This document shows, piece after piece, positions 26,448 to 35,988 of a stretch of DNA of 64,000 nt. This DNA is from Flavobacterium defluvii (GTDB lineage: Bacteria > Bacteroidota > Bacteroidia > Flavobacteriales > Flavobacteriaceae). The notes under the pieces were generated by a model. It saw only the letters and a program-made list of their open reading frames with translations, was not told where the DNA came from and made no database searches. Every line of letters starts with the position of its first letter. Positions within the stretch are counted from its first letter, which is position 1. The position numbers were made by a program, and so were the translations under genes. The stretch is from positions 1-64,000 of the forward strand of contig NZ_FQWC01000014.1 of the NCBI RefSeq assembly GCF_900129555.1, read 5' to 3'.

Positions 26448-28325
26448 ATGGATATTATTGACGTATCGATAATCGTAGCTTACATTCTGCTCTCAGTGAG
26501 TATCGGAATTTGGATTTCAAGAAAAGCAAAACAAGGACTGGATGATTATTTTCTTGGCGGAAAAACAATCAAATGGTATTTTTTAGGTCTAAGTAACGGA
26601 TCTGGAATGTTTGATGTTTCCGGAACTTCCTGGATGATTGGGGTACTTTTTCTGTACGGAGTAAAAAGCTTTATGTTCATGTGGCTTTGGCCAATCTGGA
26701 ACCAGATTTTCGTAATGATGTTCCTTGCAGTCTGGATTCGAAGATCAAAAGTAATGACAGGTTCTGAGTGGATTTTAACCCGTTTTGGAAGCGATAAAGC
26801 CGGAAAAGCATCGCATATTATTGTGGCTATTTTTGCCATTATTTCTACAATTGGTTTCATCGCTTATTTCTTCGAAGGAATCGGAAAATTTGTAACCATT
26901 ATTCTTCCGTGGGATTTAACGCTTCATTACGGCGATATGATTTTATTGACATCTGAGCGTTCTTATGCCTTGTTAATCATTTTCCTAACAACTATTTATA
27001 CCGTAAAAGGCGGAATGTTTTCTGTAGTTGCTACAGAAGTGGTTCAATATTTAATCATGATTGTAGCCGGAGTTTTAATTGCCGGATATGCTTTTATTAA
27101 TTATACCGATATTCAGATAAATTCGATAATTACGCCGGAATGGAAAAATGTTTTCTTCGGATGGCAGTTTGAAACCCAGTGGAGTGATAAATTCCAAACC
27201 TTCAATAATTTAATTGATTCTGAAGGTTATAAAATGTTCGGCGCTTTCATCGGAATGACATTATTCAAAGGTTTCTTTGCCAGTGTGGCAGGACCAACGC
27301 CAAGTTACGATTTACAAAGAGTTCTTTCTACAAAATCAGTAAAAGAAGCAGCTTATATGAGCGGTTTCACCAATTTAATTTTGTTCATTCCGAGATATTT
27401 ATTAATAACTGGAATCGTAGTAATTGCGTTGGTAAACTTAGCACCGGAATTAAATGCAAACACAGGATTAAACGGAGCCGATTTAGAATTATTAATGCCA
27501 AAAGTGGTCAATTTATACATCCCGGTTGGAATTAAAGGAATTCTTTTAGCAGGTTTATTGGCCGCTTTTATGTCTGGATTTTCCGCTTTTGTAAATGCAG
27601 GGCCAGCATATATAGTAAATGATATTTATAAAAAATACTTCAAACCAGTTGCTACAAATCAACATTATATTAAAGTAAGTCAGATTTCTTCTTTCCTTGT
27701 AGTTGGTTTAGGAGTTTTCATGGGATTTTTTGCAGATTCAATTAACTCTTTAACGCTTTGGATTACAAGTGCATTATACGGAGGTTACGTAGCAGCTAAT
27801 TTCCTAAAATGGATCTGGTGGCGTTTTAATGGCTGGGGTTATTTCTGGGGAATGTTCGCCGGATTAATTATTGCTTCGTTTCAATTTATTTTAGGCATGA
27901 ACAAAGGGAATTTAACCGAAGGTTCTTTTTTATATGATTTATCACAAGTTCAGGCGATTTATCTTTTCCCATTAATATTTGGATTCTCAATTTTAGGTTG
28001 TCTTTTGGGAACTTATTTAAGCGAACCGACAGAAATGGGAGTTTTAAAATCATTTTATTCAAACGTAAGACCTTGGGGATTCTGGAATCCGGTTTATAAA
28101 GAACTAAAAGCTGAAGATCAGACTTTCGAAAAAAATAATGATTTCTGGCTGGATATGATGAATTGTGCAATTGGAATTATCTGGCAGTCAAGTATGATTT
28201 TGCTTCCGATATTCTTTATTATCAGAGATTATCCAAAAGCAATTACAGCTTTGATTGTGTTTTTAGTAACGACTGCGATATTAAAATTTACCTGGTTAGA
28301 TAAAGTTAGAAAATTGGCGGATTAA
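26448..28325 (+). CDS. Sodium:solute symporter family transporter
   Basis: Inner-membrane SSS transporter, 625 residues, about 14 hydrophobic segments, opening with SIIVAYILLSVSIGIWISRKAKQGLDDYFLGGKTIKWYF, the typical SSS N-terminus. An insertion of charged loop follows about residues 155-165 and 220-260. It is 43 nt downstream of the GH92 gene and upstream of the cytoplasmic GH130 phosphorylase, so it probably carries a mannose-containing mono- or disaccharide such as Man-beta-1,4-GlcNAc across the inner membrane. The substrate is inferred from context only. Sodium-binding residues were not assigned. Confidence 0.9.
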   Translation: MDIIDVSIIVAYILLSVSIGIWISRKAKQGLDDYFLGGKTIKWYFLGLSNGSGMFDVSGTSWMIGVLFLYGVKSFMFMWLWPIWNQIFVMMFLAVWIRRSKVMTGSEWILTRFGSDKAGKASHIIVAIFAIISTIGFIAYFFEGIGKFVTIILPWDLTLHYGDMILLTSERSYALLIIFLTTIYTVKGGMFSVVATEVVQYLIMIVAGVLIAGYAFINYTDIQINSIITPEWKNVFFGWQFETQWSDKFQTFNNLIDSEGYKMFGAFIGMTLFKGFFASVAGPTPSYDLQRVLSTKSVKEAAYMSGFTNLILFIPRYLLITGIVVIALVNLAPELNANTGLNGADLELLMPKVVNLYIPVGIKGILLAGLLAAFMSGFSAFVNAGPAYIVNDIYKKYFKPVATNQHYIKVSQISSFLVVGLGVFMGFFADSINSLTLWITSALYGGYVAANFLKWIWWRFNGWGYFWGMFAGLIIASFQFILGMNKGNLTEGSFLYDLSQVQAIYLFPLIFGFSILGCLLGTYLSEPTEMGVLKSFYSNVRPWGFWNPVYKELKAEDQTFEKNNDFWLDMMNCAIGIIWQSSMILLPIFFIIRDYPKAITALIVFLVTTAILKFTWLDKVRKLAD

Positions 28326-28368
28326 GATAAAAGATACAAGAAGCAAGATTTAGAGTAGAGAATTTCTC

Positions 28369-28485
28369 CAAAGTTTGTCAGTCTGAGCGAAGTCGATGAC
28401 CACACAAGAAACTCGACAACGTTTGGCGAATTTCTAAGTGGGGAGTCACTTATGAAGATCCTTCCTTCGTCAGGATGACAAGATT
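28369..28485. repeat. Intergenic repeat block before GH130
   Basis: caaagtttgtcagtctgagc... at 28369-28400 is a second copy of the tgagcgaagtcga element at 13911-13943, and a partly inverse ccttcgtcaggatgac lies at 28463-28478. The 196-nt gap contains no ORF. Confidence 0.6.
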
Positions 28486-28521
28486 AAGAAAATAAAAAAC
28501 AAACAATAAAAAAATAAAAAA

Positions 28522-29487
28522 ATGAGCAGTATTCCTTGGCAAGACAGACCCGAAAACAGTAAAGATGTAATGTGGAGATATTCTGAAAACCCGATTATCG
28601 ACAGATATGCGATACCATCATCAAACAGTATTTTTAACAGTGCTGTAGTTCCTTTTGGAGATGGTTATGCGGGAGTTTTCAGATGTGATAATAAAGCGGT
28701 TCAAATGAATATTTTTGCCGGCTTTAGTAAAAACGGAATCGATTGGGAAATCAACCACGAACCAATCGTAATGCAGTCTGGTAATACAGATATGATCGAA
28801 TCTGCTTATAAATACGATCCGCGTGTCGTTTTCATCGAAGATCGTTACTGGATTACATGGTGTAATGGTTACAACGGACCAACTATTGGTATTGGATATA
28901 CTTTTGACTTTAAAGAGTTTTTTCAATGCGAAAATGCCTTTTTGCCATTCAACAGAAACGGGGTTTTATTTCCGCAAAAAATAAACGGAAAATACGCAAT
29001 GTTAAGCCGTCCAAGTGATAACGGGCATACGCCATTTGGAGACATCTGGATCAGCTACAGCCCGGATATGAAATACTGGGGAGAACACCGTTTGGTAATG
29101 AAACCAAGTCCGTTTGAACAAAGCGCATGGCAGTGTACAAAAGTTGGAGCAGGGCCAATTCCTATTTTAACAAACGAAGGCTGGCTGATGATTTACCATG
29201 GCGTTATCAATACCTGCAACGGTTTCCGTTATGCAATGGGTTCGGCGCTTTTAGATGTTGATTCACCAGACAAAGTAAAATACAGAACGCAGCCTTATTT
29301 ATTAGGGCCTGCAGAAATTTATGAAATGGTTGGAGATGTACCAAATGTAGTTTTTCCATGTGCCGCTTTACACGATACAGAGGAAGATAAACTAGCCGTA
29401 TATTATGGAGCAGCAGATACTGCCGTAGCAATCGCATTTGGTAAATTAAGTGAAGTAGTTCAGTTTACAAAAGATAACAGTTTATAG
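28522..29487 (+). CDS. GH130 beta-mannoside phosphorylase (Man-GlcNAc type)
   Basis: Cytoplasmic inverting phosphorolysis of a terminal beta-1,4-mannoside to mannose-1-phosphate. 321 residues, no signal peptide. Five-bladed propeller with NSAVVPFGDGYAGVFRCD, the catalytic Asp99 in YKYDPRVVFIEDRYWITWCNGY, the phosphate-site region GAGPIPILTNEGWLMIYHG and the late PCAALHDTEEDKLAVYYGAAD. The family branch resembles the N-glycan-linked beta-1,4-mannosyl-N-acetylglucosamine phosphorylases. The neighbours fit this: transporter and GH92 upstream, glycosylasparaginase downstream. First gene of a tight set; the CBM9-like gene begins 7 nt after its stop. Confidence 0.92.
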   Translation: MSSIPWQDRPENSKDVMWRYSENPIIDRYAIPSSNSIFNSAVVPFGDGYAGVFRCDNKAVQMNIFAGFSKNGIDWEINHEPIVMQSGNTDMIESAYKYDPRVVFIEDRYWITWCNGYNGPTIGIGYTFDFKEFFQCENAFLPFNRNGVLFPQKINGKYAMLSRPSDNGHTPFGDIWISYSPDMKYWGEHRLVMKPSPFEQSAWQCTKVGAGPIPILTNEGWLMIYHGVINTCNGFRYAMGSALLDVDSPDKVKYRTQPYLLGPAEIYEMVGDVPNVVFPCAALHDTEEDKLAVYYGAADTAVAIAFGKLSEVVQFTKDNSL

Positions 29488-29494
29488 AAAAAGC

Positions 29495-30565
29495 ATGCGT
29501 TTAAAAATTCATTGGTTAACAGTTGTTTTGGTTTCTTTTTCGGCTGCGGGATTTTCTCAATCGAAAAAAAATACCACTATTCCTAAAACATACGTCGCTT
29601 CAAAAACAATAACTCCAATTACAATTGATGGAGATGAATCTGATCCTTCATGGAGTAAAGCAGAGTGGACAGATCTTTTTGAAGATATAGAAAATGGCAT
29701 TAAACCCAAGTATGCAACAAAAGTTAAAATGCTGTGGGACGAAACCAATTTTTATATTTTGGCAAAAATTGATGAACCACACGTTTGGGCCAATTTAAAG
29801 CAGCGCGATACCATAATTTTTTACAACAATGACTTCGAAGTTTTTATAGATCCCGACAGCGATACTTTTAACTATTACGAATTAGAAATAAACGCCTTGA
29901 ACACTGCTTGGGATCTATTTTTATCAAAACCTTACAGAGAAAATGATCTTGTGGTTTTAAACGACTGGAATCTTACAGGTTTAAAATCAGTAGTTAAAGT
30001 TCAGGGAACACTTAATAACCCGAATGATATTGATCAGGGCTGGGTTTTAGAAATGGCGATTCCGTGGGCGGCTTACAAAACCTCTTATTTCGATCAAAAC
30101 GTACCTGTAGATAAATTCTGGAGAGTCAATTTTTCCAGAGTAAACTGGCAGCATTCAATTGTCGATGGAAAATACGAACGCAAAAAAGATGCTGACGGAA
30201 AATTTCTGCCGGAATACAACTGGGTTTGGTCGCCAATGGGTGTAATCAATATGCATGAACCTGAAAAATGGGGTTATGTTTATTTTTCTTCAAAAGAAGG
30301 AAAAGATACCTTTACAATTCCGCAGGACGAGAAAGTAAAATGGGAACTTTATAATTTATACAGAGCCCAAAAAGAATATTTTCAAAAGAACAAAAGCTGG
30401 GCAAAATCCTTAACAAATCTAACAAAAGATGTTATCAGCATTGATAATAAAGTTTTAAAGCCTATCTTAGAAAACCATTCCAGCGGATATAATATTTCGG
30501 TGAAAAGTCCATTTTCTAATCAAACATTTATTATAAAGCAGGACGGAAAAATAATAACAAAATAA
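29495..30565 (+). CDS. Secreted CBM9-like carbohydrate-binding protein
   Basis: 356 residues, signal peptide ending AAGFSQ at about 22. The body is a CBM9-like beta-sandwich: ITIDGDESDPSWSKAEW, KMLWDETNFYILAKIDEPHVWA, NDFEVFIDPDSDTFNYYELEINALNTAWDLFL, then GWVLEMAIPWAAY and a closing WRVNFSRVNW. No catalytic residues can be assigned, and about 100 C-terminal residues are helical and lack a known fold. It is 5 nt upstream of the GHL10-like gene, so the two probably act together, perhaps as a binding and a catalytic partner. Confidence 0.85.
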   Translation: MRLKIHWLTVVLVSFSAAGFSQSKKNTTIPKTYVASKTITPITIDGDESDPSWSKAEWTDLFEDIENGIKPKYATKVKMLWDETNFYILAKIDEPHVWANLKQRDTIIFYNNDFEVFIDPDSDTFNYYELEINALNTAWDLFLSKPYRENDLVVLNDWNLTGLKSVVKVQGTLNNPNDIDQGWVLEMAIPWAAYKTSYFDQNVPVDKFWRVNFSRVNWQHSIVDGKYERKKDADGKFLPEYNWVWSPMGVINMHEPEKWGYVYFSSKEGKDTFTIPQDEKVKWELYNLYRAQKEYFQKNKSWAKSLTNLTKDVISIDNKVLKPILENHSSGYNISVKSPFSNQTFIIKQDGKIITK

Positions 30566-30570
30566 CCACT

Positions 30571-31650
30571 ATGAAACTACCAAAAGCATTACTTTTTTTA
30601 TTGGCATTCAGCATTTTTTCGTGTGCCAAAAAAGAAGAAACCACTTCATTTAAATTTGCAGTCTGGACAACCGCAGACGCAAAAAAATCAGACGCAGATT
30701 ATACCAAAGAATTCAAAAAATACAAAGACGGAGGAATCGACGAAGTATTAATTAATACGACAACAGATCCAAATCTTTTAAAAAGATTAGTGCCGCTTGC
30801 CACAAAAGAAGGTTTAAAAGTTCACGCCTGGATTATGGCGATGAACCGCCCAAATGATTCAGTTGCTTTACAGCATCCAGACTGGTATCAGGTAAGCAAA
30901 GAAGGAAAATCCTGCTTCGATAATCGTCCGTATGTTGATTATTACCAATGGTTATGCCCAACCCGAAAAGAATCCAGAGAACATGTTTTACATTTAGTGG
31001 AAGAACTGGCAAAAGTTGACGGAATTGAAAGCGTTCATTTAGATTATATTCGTTTCCCGGACATCTTTTTACCAATTAGTTTACTGCCAAAATACAACTT
31101 GGTTCAGGATATAGAATTACCGCAATTTGATTTTTGTTATTGTGATGAATGTGTAAAAGCATTCGAAAAAATCCACCATAAAAATCCAAAAGAAAGCCAC
31201 AACACTTCTATCGATATGGAGTGGAAAAACTTTCGTTTAAACGCCATAAAAGCCGTAGTCGATGATGCTTATAAAATTGCACACAAACATAACAAACAAT
31301 TAACGGCAGCCGTATTTCCTTATCCTGAAATGGCAGATCACATGGTGCGTCAGCGTTGGGACAAATGGAATATCGATGAGGTATATCCAATGATTTACCA
31401 CAGTTTTTATAATGAAGAAATTGACTGGGTTGGTTATGCTACCAAACAAGGTGTTGCCGATTTAGAAGATAAAAAAACGAAAATCAATACAGGAATTTAT
31501 ATTCCGGGATTGAAAAACGATAAAGAATTGAAAGAAGCTATTTTGTTAGCAAAAGAAAATGGAGCAGTAGGAGTTTCATTTTTCGACGGAAATGCATTGT
31601 CTGAAAGTAATTTAAAGACAATCAAAGAAACAAAAGCAAGTTTAAAATAA
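30571..31650 (+). CDS. GHL10-like putative glycoside hydrolase, lipoprotein
   Basis: 359 residues; lipobox Cys18 (FSIFSC). TIM-barrel family of putative glycosidases (GHL10/DUF4015 type): GIDEVLINTTTDP, KVHAWIMAMNRP, HPDWYQVSKEGKS, YQWLCPTRKESREHVL, then VDGIESVHLDYIRFPD, where the Asp and Arg belong to the family signature, and a late WNIDEVYPMIYHSFYN. Acidic residues in HLDYIRFPD and the DEVYPM strand are candidate catalytic sites. Enzymatic roles in this family are largely unproven. It sits between the CBM9-like protein and the glycosylasparaginase, in an operon that otherwise has no enzyme to open the chitobiose core. Confidence 0.8.
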   Translation: MKLPKALLFLLAFSIFSCAKKEETTSFKFAVWTTADAKKSDADYTKEFKKYKDGGIDEVLINTTTDPNLLKRLVPLATKEGLKVHAWIMAMNRPNDSVALQHPDWYQVSKEGKSCFDNRPYVDYYQWLCPTRKESREHVLHLVEELAKVDGIESVHLDYIRFPDIFLPISLLPKYNLVQDIELPQFDFCYCDECVKAFEKIHHKNPKESHNTSIDMEWKNFRLNAIKAVVDDAYKIAHKHNKQLTAAVFPYPEMADHMVRQRWDKWNIDEVYPMIYHSFYNEEIDWVGYATKQGVADLEDKKTKINTGIYIPGLKNDKELKEAILLAKENGAVGVSFFDGNALSESNLKTIKETKASLK

Positions 31651-31671
31651 TATTTTCTAAAAGTAACCAGC

Positions 31672-32697
31672 ATGTCAAATAGAAGAGATTTTATCAAAAA
31701 AGCAGCTTTAGGCGCAGCAGCCGTAAGCTCAATTGGTTTTAACGGATTTGCAAAAGAGAAAGAAAATGAAAAAGAAGGCGCATTAGAATTTCCTTCAAAA
31801 AAAGTAAAAAAACCGGTTGTGATTTCAACATGGAATCACGGTTTGCCTGCCAATCAGGAAACCTGGAAACAGCTAAAAGCAGGAAAATCACCTTTAGAAG
31901 CAATTGAAGCCGGAATGAAAATTCCCGAAGCCGATCCAAATGTGCGAAGCGTAGGTTACGGCGGATATCCGGATCGTGAAGGAAAAGTAACGCTGGATGC
32001 TTGTATTATGGACCATAACAGTAATTGTGGTTCGGTTTGTTTTTTACAAGGAATTATGCATCCAATTTCTGTAGCAAAAAGAGTTTTAGAAAACACTCCA
32101 CACGTAATGCTGGCCGGACAAGGAGCTTTACAATTTGCTTTATCAGAAGGATTTAAAGAAGAAAATCTACTAACTCCGGAATCAGAAAGAGACTGGAAAA
32201 AATGGCTGGAAGATTCAAAATACAAACCAGTTATTAATATAGAAAACCATGATACCATAAGCATGCTAATGTTAGACCAGGATGGAAACCTTTCTGGTGG
32301 CTGTACTACGAGTGGTGCTGCCTGGAAGATGCACGGCCGCGTCGGTGACTCCCCAATAATCGGCGCGGGTCTTTTCCTGGATAACGAAGTAGGAGCTGCA
32401 GCGGCAACCGGTTTGGGTGAAGCTGTAATCAGAACCGCCGGAAGTGCGATGGTGGTAGAATTAATGCGTCAGGGAAAATCGCCTTATGATGCCTGCAAAG
32501 AAATTACAGAACGTATTTACAACAAACACAAAAACCACAAAGACATGGAATATCTGCAGGTTGGTTTTATCGCTTTAAATAAAAACGGTGAACACGCAGG
32601 TTACAGTTTGAGATCTGGTTTCAACTTTGCTGTTTCCGATGACGAAAAAGGACACAGAATGGAAGACGCGAAATTTAAAATGTCGTGGGATAAATAA
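31672..32697 (+). CDS. N4-(beta-N-acetylglucosaminyl)-L-asparaginase (glycosylasparaginase)
   Basis: N-terminal nucleophile hydrolase that cleaves GlcNAc from asparagine after the rest of the N-glycan is removed. 341 residues. The N-terminus NRRDFIKKAALGAAAVSS has a twin-arginine signal pattern, indicating export of a folded precursor. The autocatalytic site is HDTISMLMLD, with predicted cleavage between Asp194 and Thr195, so Thr195 becomes the nucleophile. Substrate-binding stretches follow: GGCTTSGAAWKMHGRVGDSPIIGAG and the glycine-rich AAATGLGE. It strongly resembles the enzyme long known from flavobacteria. It is 21 nt after the GHL10-like gene; its presence is the best single argument that this locus handles asparagine-linked glycans. 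Confidence 0.95.
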   Translation: MSNRRDFIKKAALGAAAVSSIGFNGFAKEKENEKEGALEFPSKKVKKPVVISTWNHGLPANQETWKQLKAGKSPLEAIEAGMKIPEADPNVRSVGYGGYPDREGKVTLDACIMDHNSNCGSVCFLQGIMHPISVAKRVLENTPHVMLAGQGALQFALSEGFKEENLLTPESERDWKKWLEDSKYKPVINIENHDTISMLMLDQDGNLSGGCTTSGAAWKMHGRVGDSPIIGAGLFLDNEVGAAAATGLGEAVIRTAGSAMVVELMRQGKSPYDACKEITERIYNKHKNHKDMEYLQVGFIALNKNGEHAGYSLRSGFNFAVSDDEKGHRMEDAKFKMSWDK

Positions 32698-32711
32698 AAA
32701 TGCTATGCGGG

Positions 32712-32744
32712 AACTTTGTCAAGGTTTTAAACTTTGACAAAGTT
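32712..32744. repeat. Hairpin after glycosylasparaginase
   Basis: Perfect 11-bp arms aactttgtcaa (32712-32722) and 32734-32744 with an 11-nt loop, starting 15 nt after the stop. No T-run follows, so it is a possible 3' stabilising hairpin or weak terminator. Confidence 0.55.
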
Positions 32745-32763
32745 GAATCGCGAATAAATTTTA

Positions 32764-32825
32764 AACACATAGTAACATAGATTTTCTCTCACAATCTATC
32801 CCGATAATAATCGGGGCTATGTGTT
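32764..32825. repeat. Three-stem cloverleaf-like inverted repeat
   Basis: An outer stem aacacatag / ctatgtgtt (32764-32772 with 32817-32825) encloses two side-by-side hairpins: atagatt / aatctat (32777-32783, 32793-32799) and cccgat / atcggg (32800-32805, 32810-32815). It belongs to the acacatag intergenic family and ends 16 nt before the GH2 start codon. Confidence 0.65.
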
Positions 32826-32840
32826 CAAACAAAACAAAGA

Positions 32841-35800
32841 ATGAAAAAAACAATATCCATATTATCATTACTAATTACCTCGGTTTTATCTATAAATGCT
32901 CAGGAAAAAGTTCCGTTTTGGCAGAATGAAAAAATCAATGAAGATAATAGAGAGCCAATGCACGCCGCCTATTATGTTTTTGAAAATGAAAGTTTAGCCG
33001 TTAAAAACGAATGGAGACAATCTAAAAATTATCTTGACATTAACGGAGCCTGGAAATTCAAATATGTAGAAAATCCGGATGCGCTTCCAAAAGATTTTGA
33101 GAAAACTGATTTTAATGATAAAGCTTGGGATAATTTCAAAATTCCGGCAAGCTGGGATGTAAACGGTTATGGATATCCGGTTTATGTAAATACCACTTAT
33201 GACTTTGATTATTTAATGGCGCCAAATCCGCCGTTTGTGCCAACAAAATACAATCCGACAGGAGTTTACAGAAGAGAAATTACAATCGATAAATCCTGGG
33301 AAGGAAAAGATATCTTTCTTCATATCGGAACAGCAAAATCAAACTTAACCGTTTGGGTAAATGGTGTTTATGTAGGTTATGGTGAAGATGGAAAATTACC
33401 TTCTGAATTCAAATTAAACAAATACGTAAAAACCGGAAAAAATACCATTGTACTTCAGGTAATGAAATGGAATGATGGTTCGTATTTAGAATGTCAGGAC
33501 ATGTGGAGAATGAGCGGTATTACTCGTGATTCTTATTTAGTTGCGAGAAATAAAGCGCATTTAAACGACTTCGAAATTATTCCAGATCTTGATGCCAATT
33601 ACGTAAACGGAAGTTTAAAAATATCCACTCAATTTTCTGACTTGGATAAAAAAGACAGTTATACATTAGACGTTCAGTTAAAAGACGGTGACAAAATTAT
33701 AACGTCCAAAAATATTTCCGCTTTAAGCGAAAAACAAACTTTTGATTTTGCAGTAGAAAATCCGAAGAAATGGAGTGCCGAAATTCCGAATTTATATCAG
33801 GTACGTTTTATTTTAAAAGATAAAAAAGGAACTGTAATTGAAGTTATCAATCAAAATGTTGGGTTTAGAAAAGTAGAAATTAAAGGCGGACAACTTTTAG
33901 TAAATGGAAAAGCGATTTACATAAAAGGAGTCAACCGTCATGAAATTGATCCAGTTACCGGACAAACAATTTCAAGAGAAAGAATGGAAGAGGATATTAA
34001 ATTGATGAAAGAATTTAATATCAATGCCGTGAGAATGTCGCATTATCCAAATGACGAATATTTCTACGAATTATGCGATAAATACGGAATTTATGTTGTG
34101 GATGAAGCCAATATAGAATCGCACGGAATGGGGTATGATATTACCAAAACTCTGGGTAATAAACCAGATTGGGAATTAGCACACATTCAGCGTATGCAGC
34201 GTATGATTGAGAGAGATAAAAACCATGCATCGGTTATTATCTGGAGTATGGGGAACGAAGCCGGAAACGGTTACAACTTTTACAGAGGATATTTGTGGAT
34301 TAAAAACCGTGATAAATCAAGACCAATTCAGTACGAAAGAGCCACTGCAGGCGCTTGGGACGGAAAAGATTTAAAATTCGAATGGGATTCTGATATTATC
34401 GACCCGATGTACAGTTCTCCAAACAAAATGGAAGAATATATTCTGGCAAATCCAAATCCGTCAAGACCTTATATTCAGTGCGAATATGCGCATGCAATGG
34501 GAAATTCAATGGGAAATTTTAAAGATTATTGGGATGTCATTCGTAAATATCCAAACTTTCAGGGAGGTTTCATTTGGGATATGATCGATCAGTCGGTTTA
34601 TAAAAAACTGGACAACGGAATTACGATTTTGGCTTACGGAGGAGATTTTGGACCAAAAGATGTAAAAAGCGATAATAACTTTGTAAACAACGGAGTTTTT
34701 ACGGTAGACAGAAAACCAAATCCGCATGCACTTGAAGTAAAAAATGTAATGCAGAATATTTTGACTTCCTGGGAAAATCAGGAAACTGCAGCAATAAAAG
34801 TTTACAATGAATTTTCGTTTAAGGATCTAAGCAATATAACTCTGCACTGGACCTTAATTTTAGACGGAGTAAAAGAAACATCAGGTTCAATTGATTATTT
34901 AGCAATCGATCCAAGACAGTCAAAAACATATACTTTGCCAATTAAATTAGGCGATAAAAAGTTTCAGGAAGCTTTTGTAAATATATCTTATACTTTAAAA
35001 GAGGCAGAACCATTTTTACCAAAAGGTTTTGAAATCGCATATGAACAATTAGCGTATAAAGGAACTTGGAAAAATGATATAAAAATCGAAGGCACTTCAA
35101 AAATTTCTGTAGAGAAAAAAGCAAATGCAACGGTTTTTAAAAGTGATAAAGCCGAAATTACTTTCGACAAAAAAACAGGATTCATCAGCGGATATTCATT
35201 CAATAATTTACCAATTGTAAAAGATGGTTATCAATTGCGTCCAAATTTCTGGAGAGCACCAAACGACAATGATTTTGGAGCCAATTTTCAGGTAAATTTA
35301 AAAGCATGGAAAGATGCAACAGAAAATCCAACTTTGGTAAACTGGACATTTTCTCCAACAAAAAACAATACAATTTTAGTAAAAGCAACTTATAGTTTAG
35401 CTTCTGTTTCTTCTACTTTAGAATTGAATTATGAATTCAACGGAAACGGAGAATTAGTCGTAAAAGAAGTTTTAAATATTGATAAAACAAAAGAACAGCC
35501 AATTTTGCCAAGATTTGGAATGGAAATAATTGTTCCGAGAGATTTTAGCAATATGACGTATTACGGAAAAGGTCCTCACGAAAATTACATCGACAGAAAT
35601 TACAGTTCAAAAGTAGGATTGTATACACAAACCGTTTCAGAACAATATTATCCATACATTCGTCCGCAAGAAACGGGAAATAAAACAGATATTCGCTTTT
35701 TAGAATTATCAGGAGATAAATTAAAGTTAACTGTAACGTCGGATGAATTATTATCCATTACAGCTTTACATTTCTTAAATGAAGATTTAGACGACGGACT

Positions 35801-35981
35801 GCAAAAAGACCAGAGACATGCTGCCGAATTGAAAGAAAGAGATTTAACAAGTTTAAAAATCGATTACAAACAAATGGGAGTGGGCGGAATCGACAGCTGG
35901 CAGGCATGGCCAATGGAAAAATATCTTTTGAGAGGAAAAAATTATCAGTATCAATTTAAAATAACACCATCTTTAAAATAA
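32841..35981 (+). CDS. GH2 beta-galactosidase, LacZ-like
   Basis: 1046 residues, signal peptide ending SINAQ at 21, so exported, unlike E. coli LacZ. Full five-domain LacZ architecture: jelly-roll about 60-240 (NGAWKFKYVENP, GVYRREITI, DMWRMSGITRDSYL), two Ig-like domains flanking the TIM barrel, barrel about 345-650, and the large C-terminal galactose-mutarotase-like sandwich about 760-1045 (PNFWRAPNDNDFG, MTYYGKGPHENYIDR). Acid/base Glu473 (WSMGNEAGN) and nucleophile Glu548 (IQCEYAHAMGNS). It likely removes beta-galactose from complex N-glycan antennae or related structures. The GH20 gene follows after 7 nt. Confidence 0.94.
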   Translation: MKKTISILSLLITSVLSINAQEKVPFWQNEKINEDNREPMHAAYYVFENESLAVKNEWRQSKNYLDINGAWKFKYVENPDALPKDFEKTDFNDKAWDNFKIPASWDVNGYGYPVYVNTTYDFDYLMAPNPPFVPTKYNPTGVYRREITIDKSWEGKDIFLHIGTAKSNLTVWVNGVYVGYGEDGKLPSEFKLNKYVKTGKNTIVLQVMKWNDGSYLECQDMWRMSGITRDSYLVARNKAHLNDFEIIPDLDANYVNGSLKISTQFSDLDKKDSYTLDVQLKDGDKIITSKNISALSEKQTFDFAVENPKKWSAEIPNLYQVRFILKDKKGTVIEVINQNVGFRKVEIKGGQLLVNGKAIYIKGVNRHEIDPVTGQTISRERMEEDIKLMKEFNINAVRMSHYPNDEYFYELCDKYGIYVVDEANIESHGMGYDITKTLGNKPDWELAHIQRMQRMIERDKNHASVIIWSMGNEAGNGYNFYRGYLWIKNRDKSRPIQYERATAGAWDGKDLKFEWDSDIIDPMYSSPNKMEEYILANPNPSRPYIQCEYAHAMGNSMGNFKDYWDVIRKYPNFQGGFIWDMIDQSVYKKLDNGITILAYGGDFGPKDVKSDNNFVNNGVFTVDRKPNPHALEVKNVMQNILTSWENQETAAIKVYNEFSFKDLSNITLHWTLILDGVKETSGSIDYLAIDPRQSKTYTLPIKLGDKKFQEAFVNISYTLKEAEPFLPKGFEIAYEQLAYKGTWKNDIKIEGTSKISVEKKANATVFKSDKAEITFDKKTGFISGYSFNNLPIVKDGYQLRPNFWRAPNDNDFGANFQVNLKAWKDATENPTLVNWTFSPTKNNTILVKATYSLASVSSTLELNYEFNGNGELVVKEVLNIDKTKEQPILPRFGMEIIVPRDFSNMTYYGKGPHENYIDRNYSSKVGLYTQTVSEQYYPYIRPQETGNKTDIRFLELSGDKLKLTVTSDELLSITALHFLNEDLDDGLQKDQRHAAELKERDLTSLKIDYKQMGVGGIDSWQAWPMEKYLLRGKNYQYQFKITPSLK

Positions 35982-35988
35982 TTAGAAT

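Noticed and set aside
32764..32825. tRNA-like cloverleaf
   Set aside because: Three stems are present but no anticodon arm of correct length, no TpsiC-like loop and no acceptor pairing; it matches the intergenic repeat family instead.
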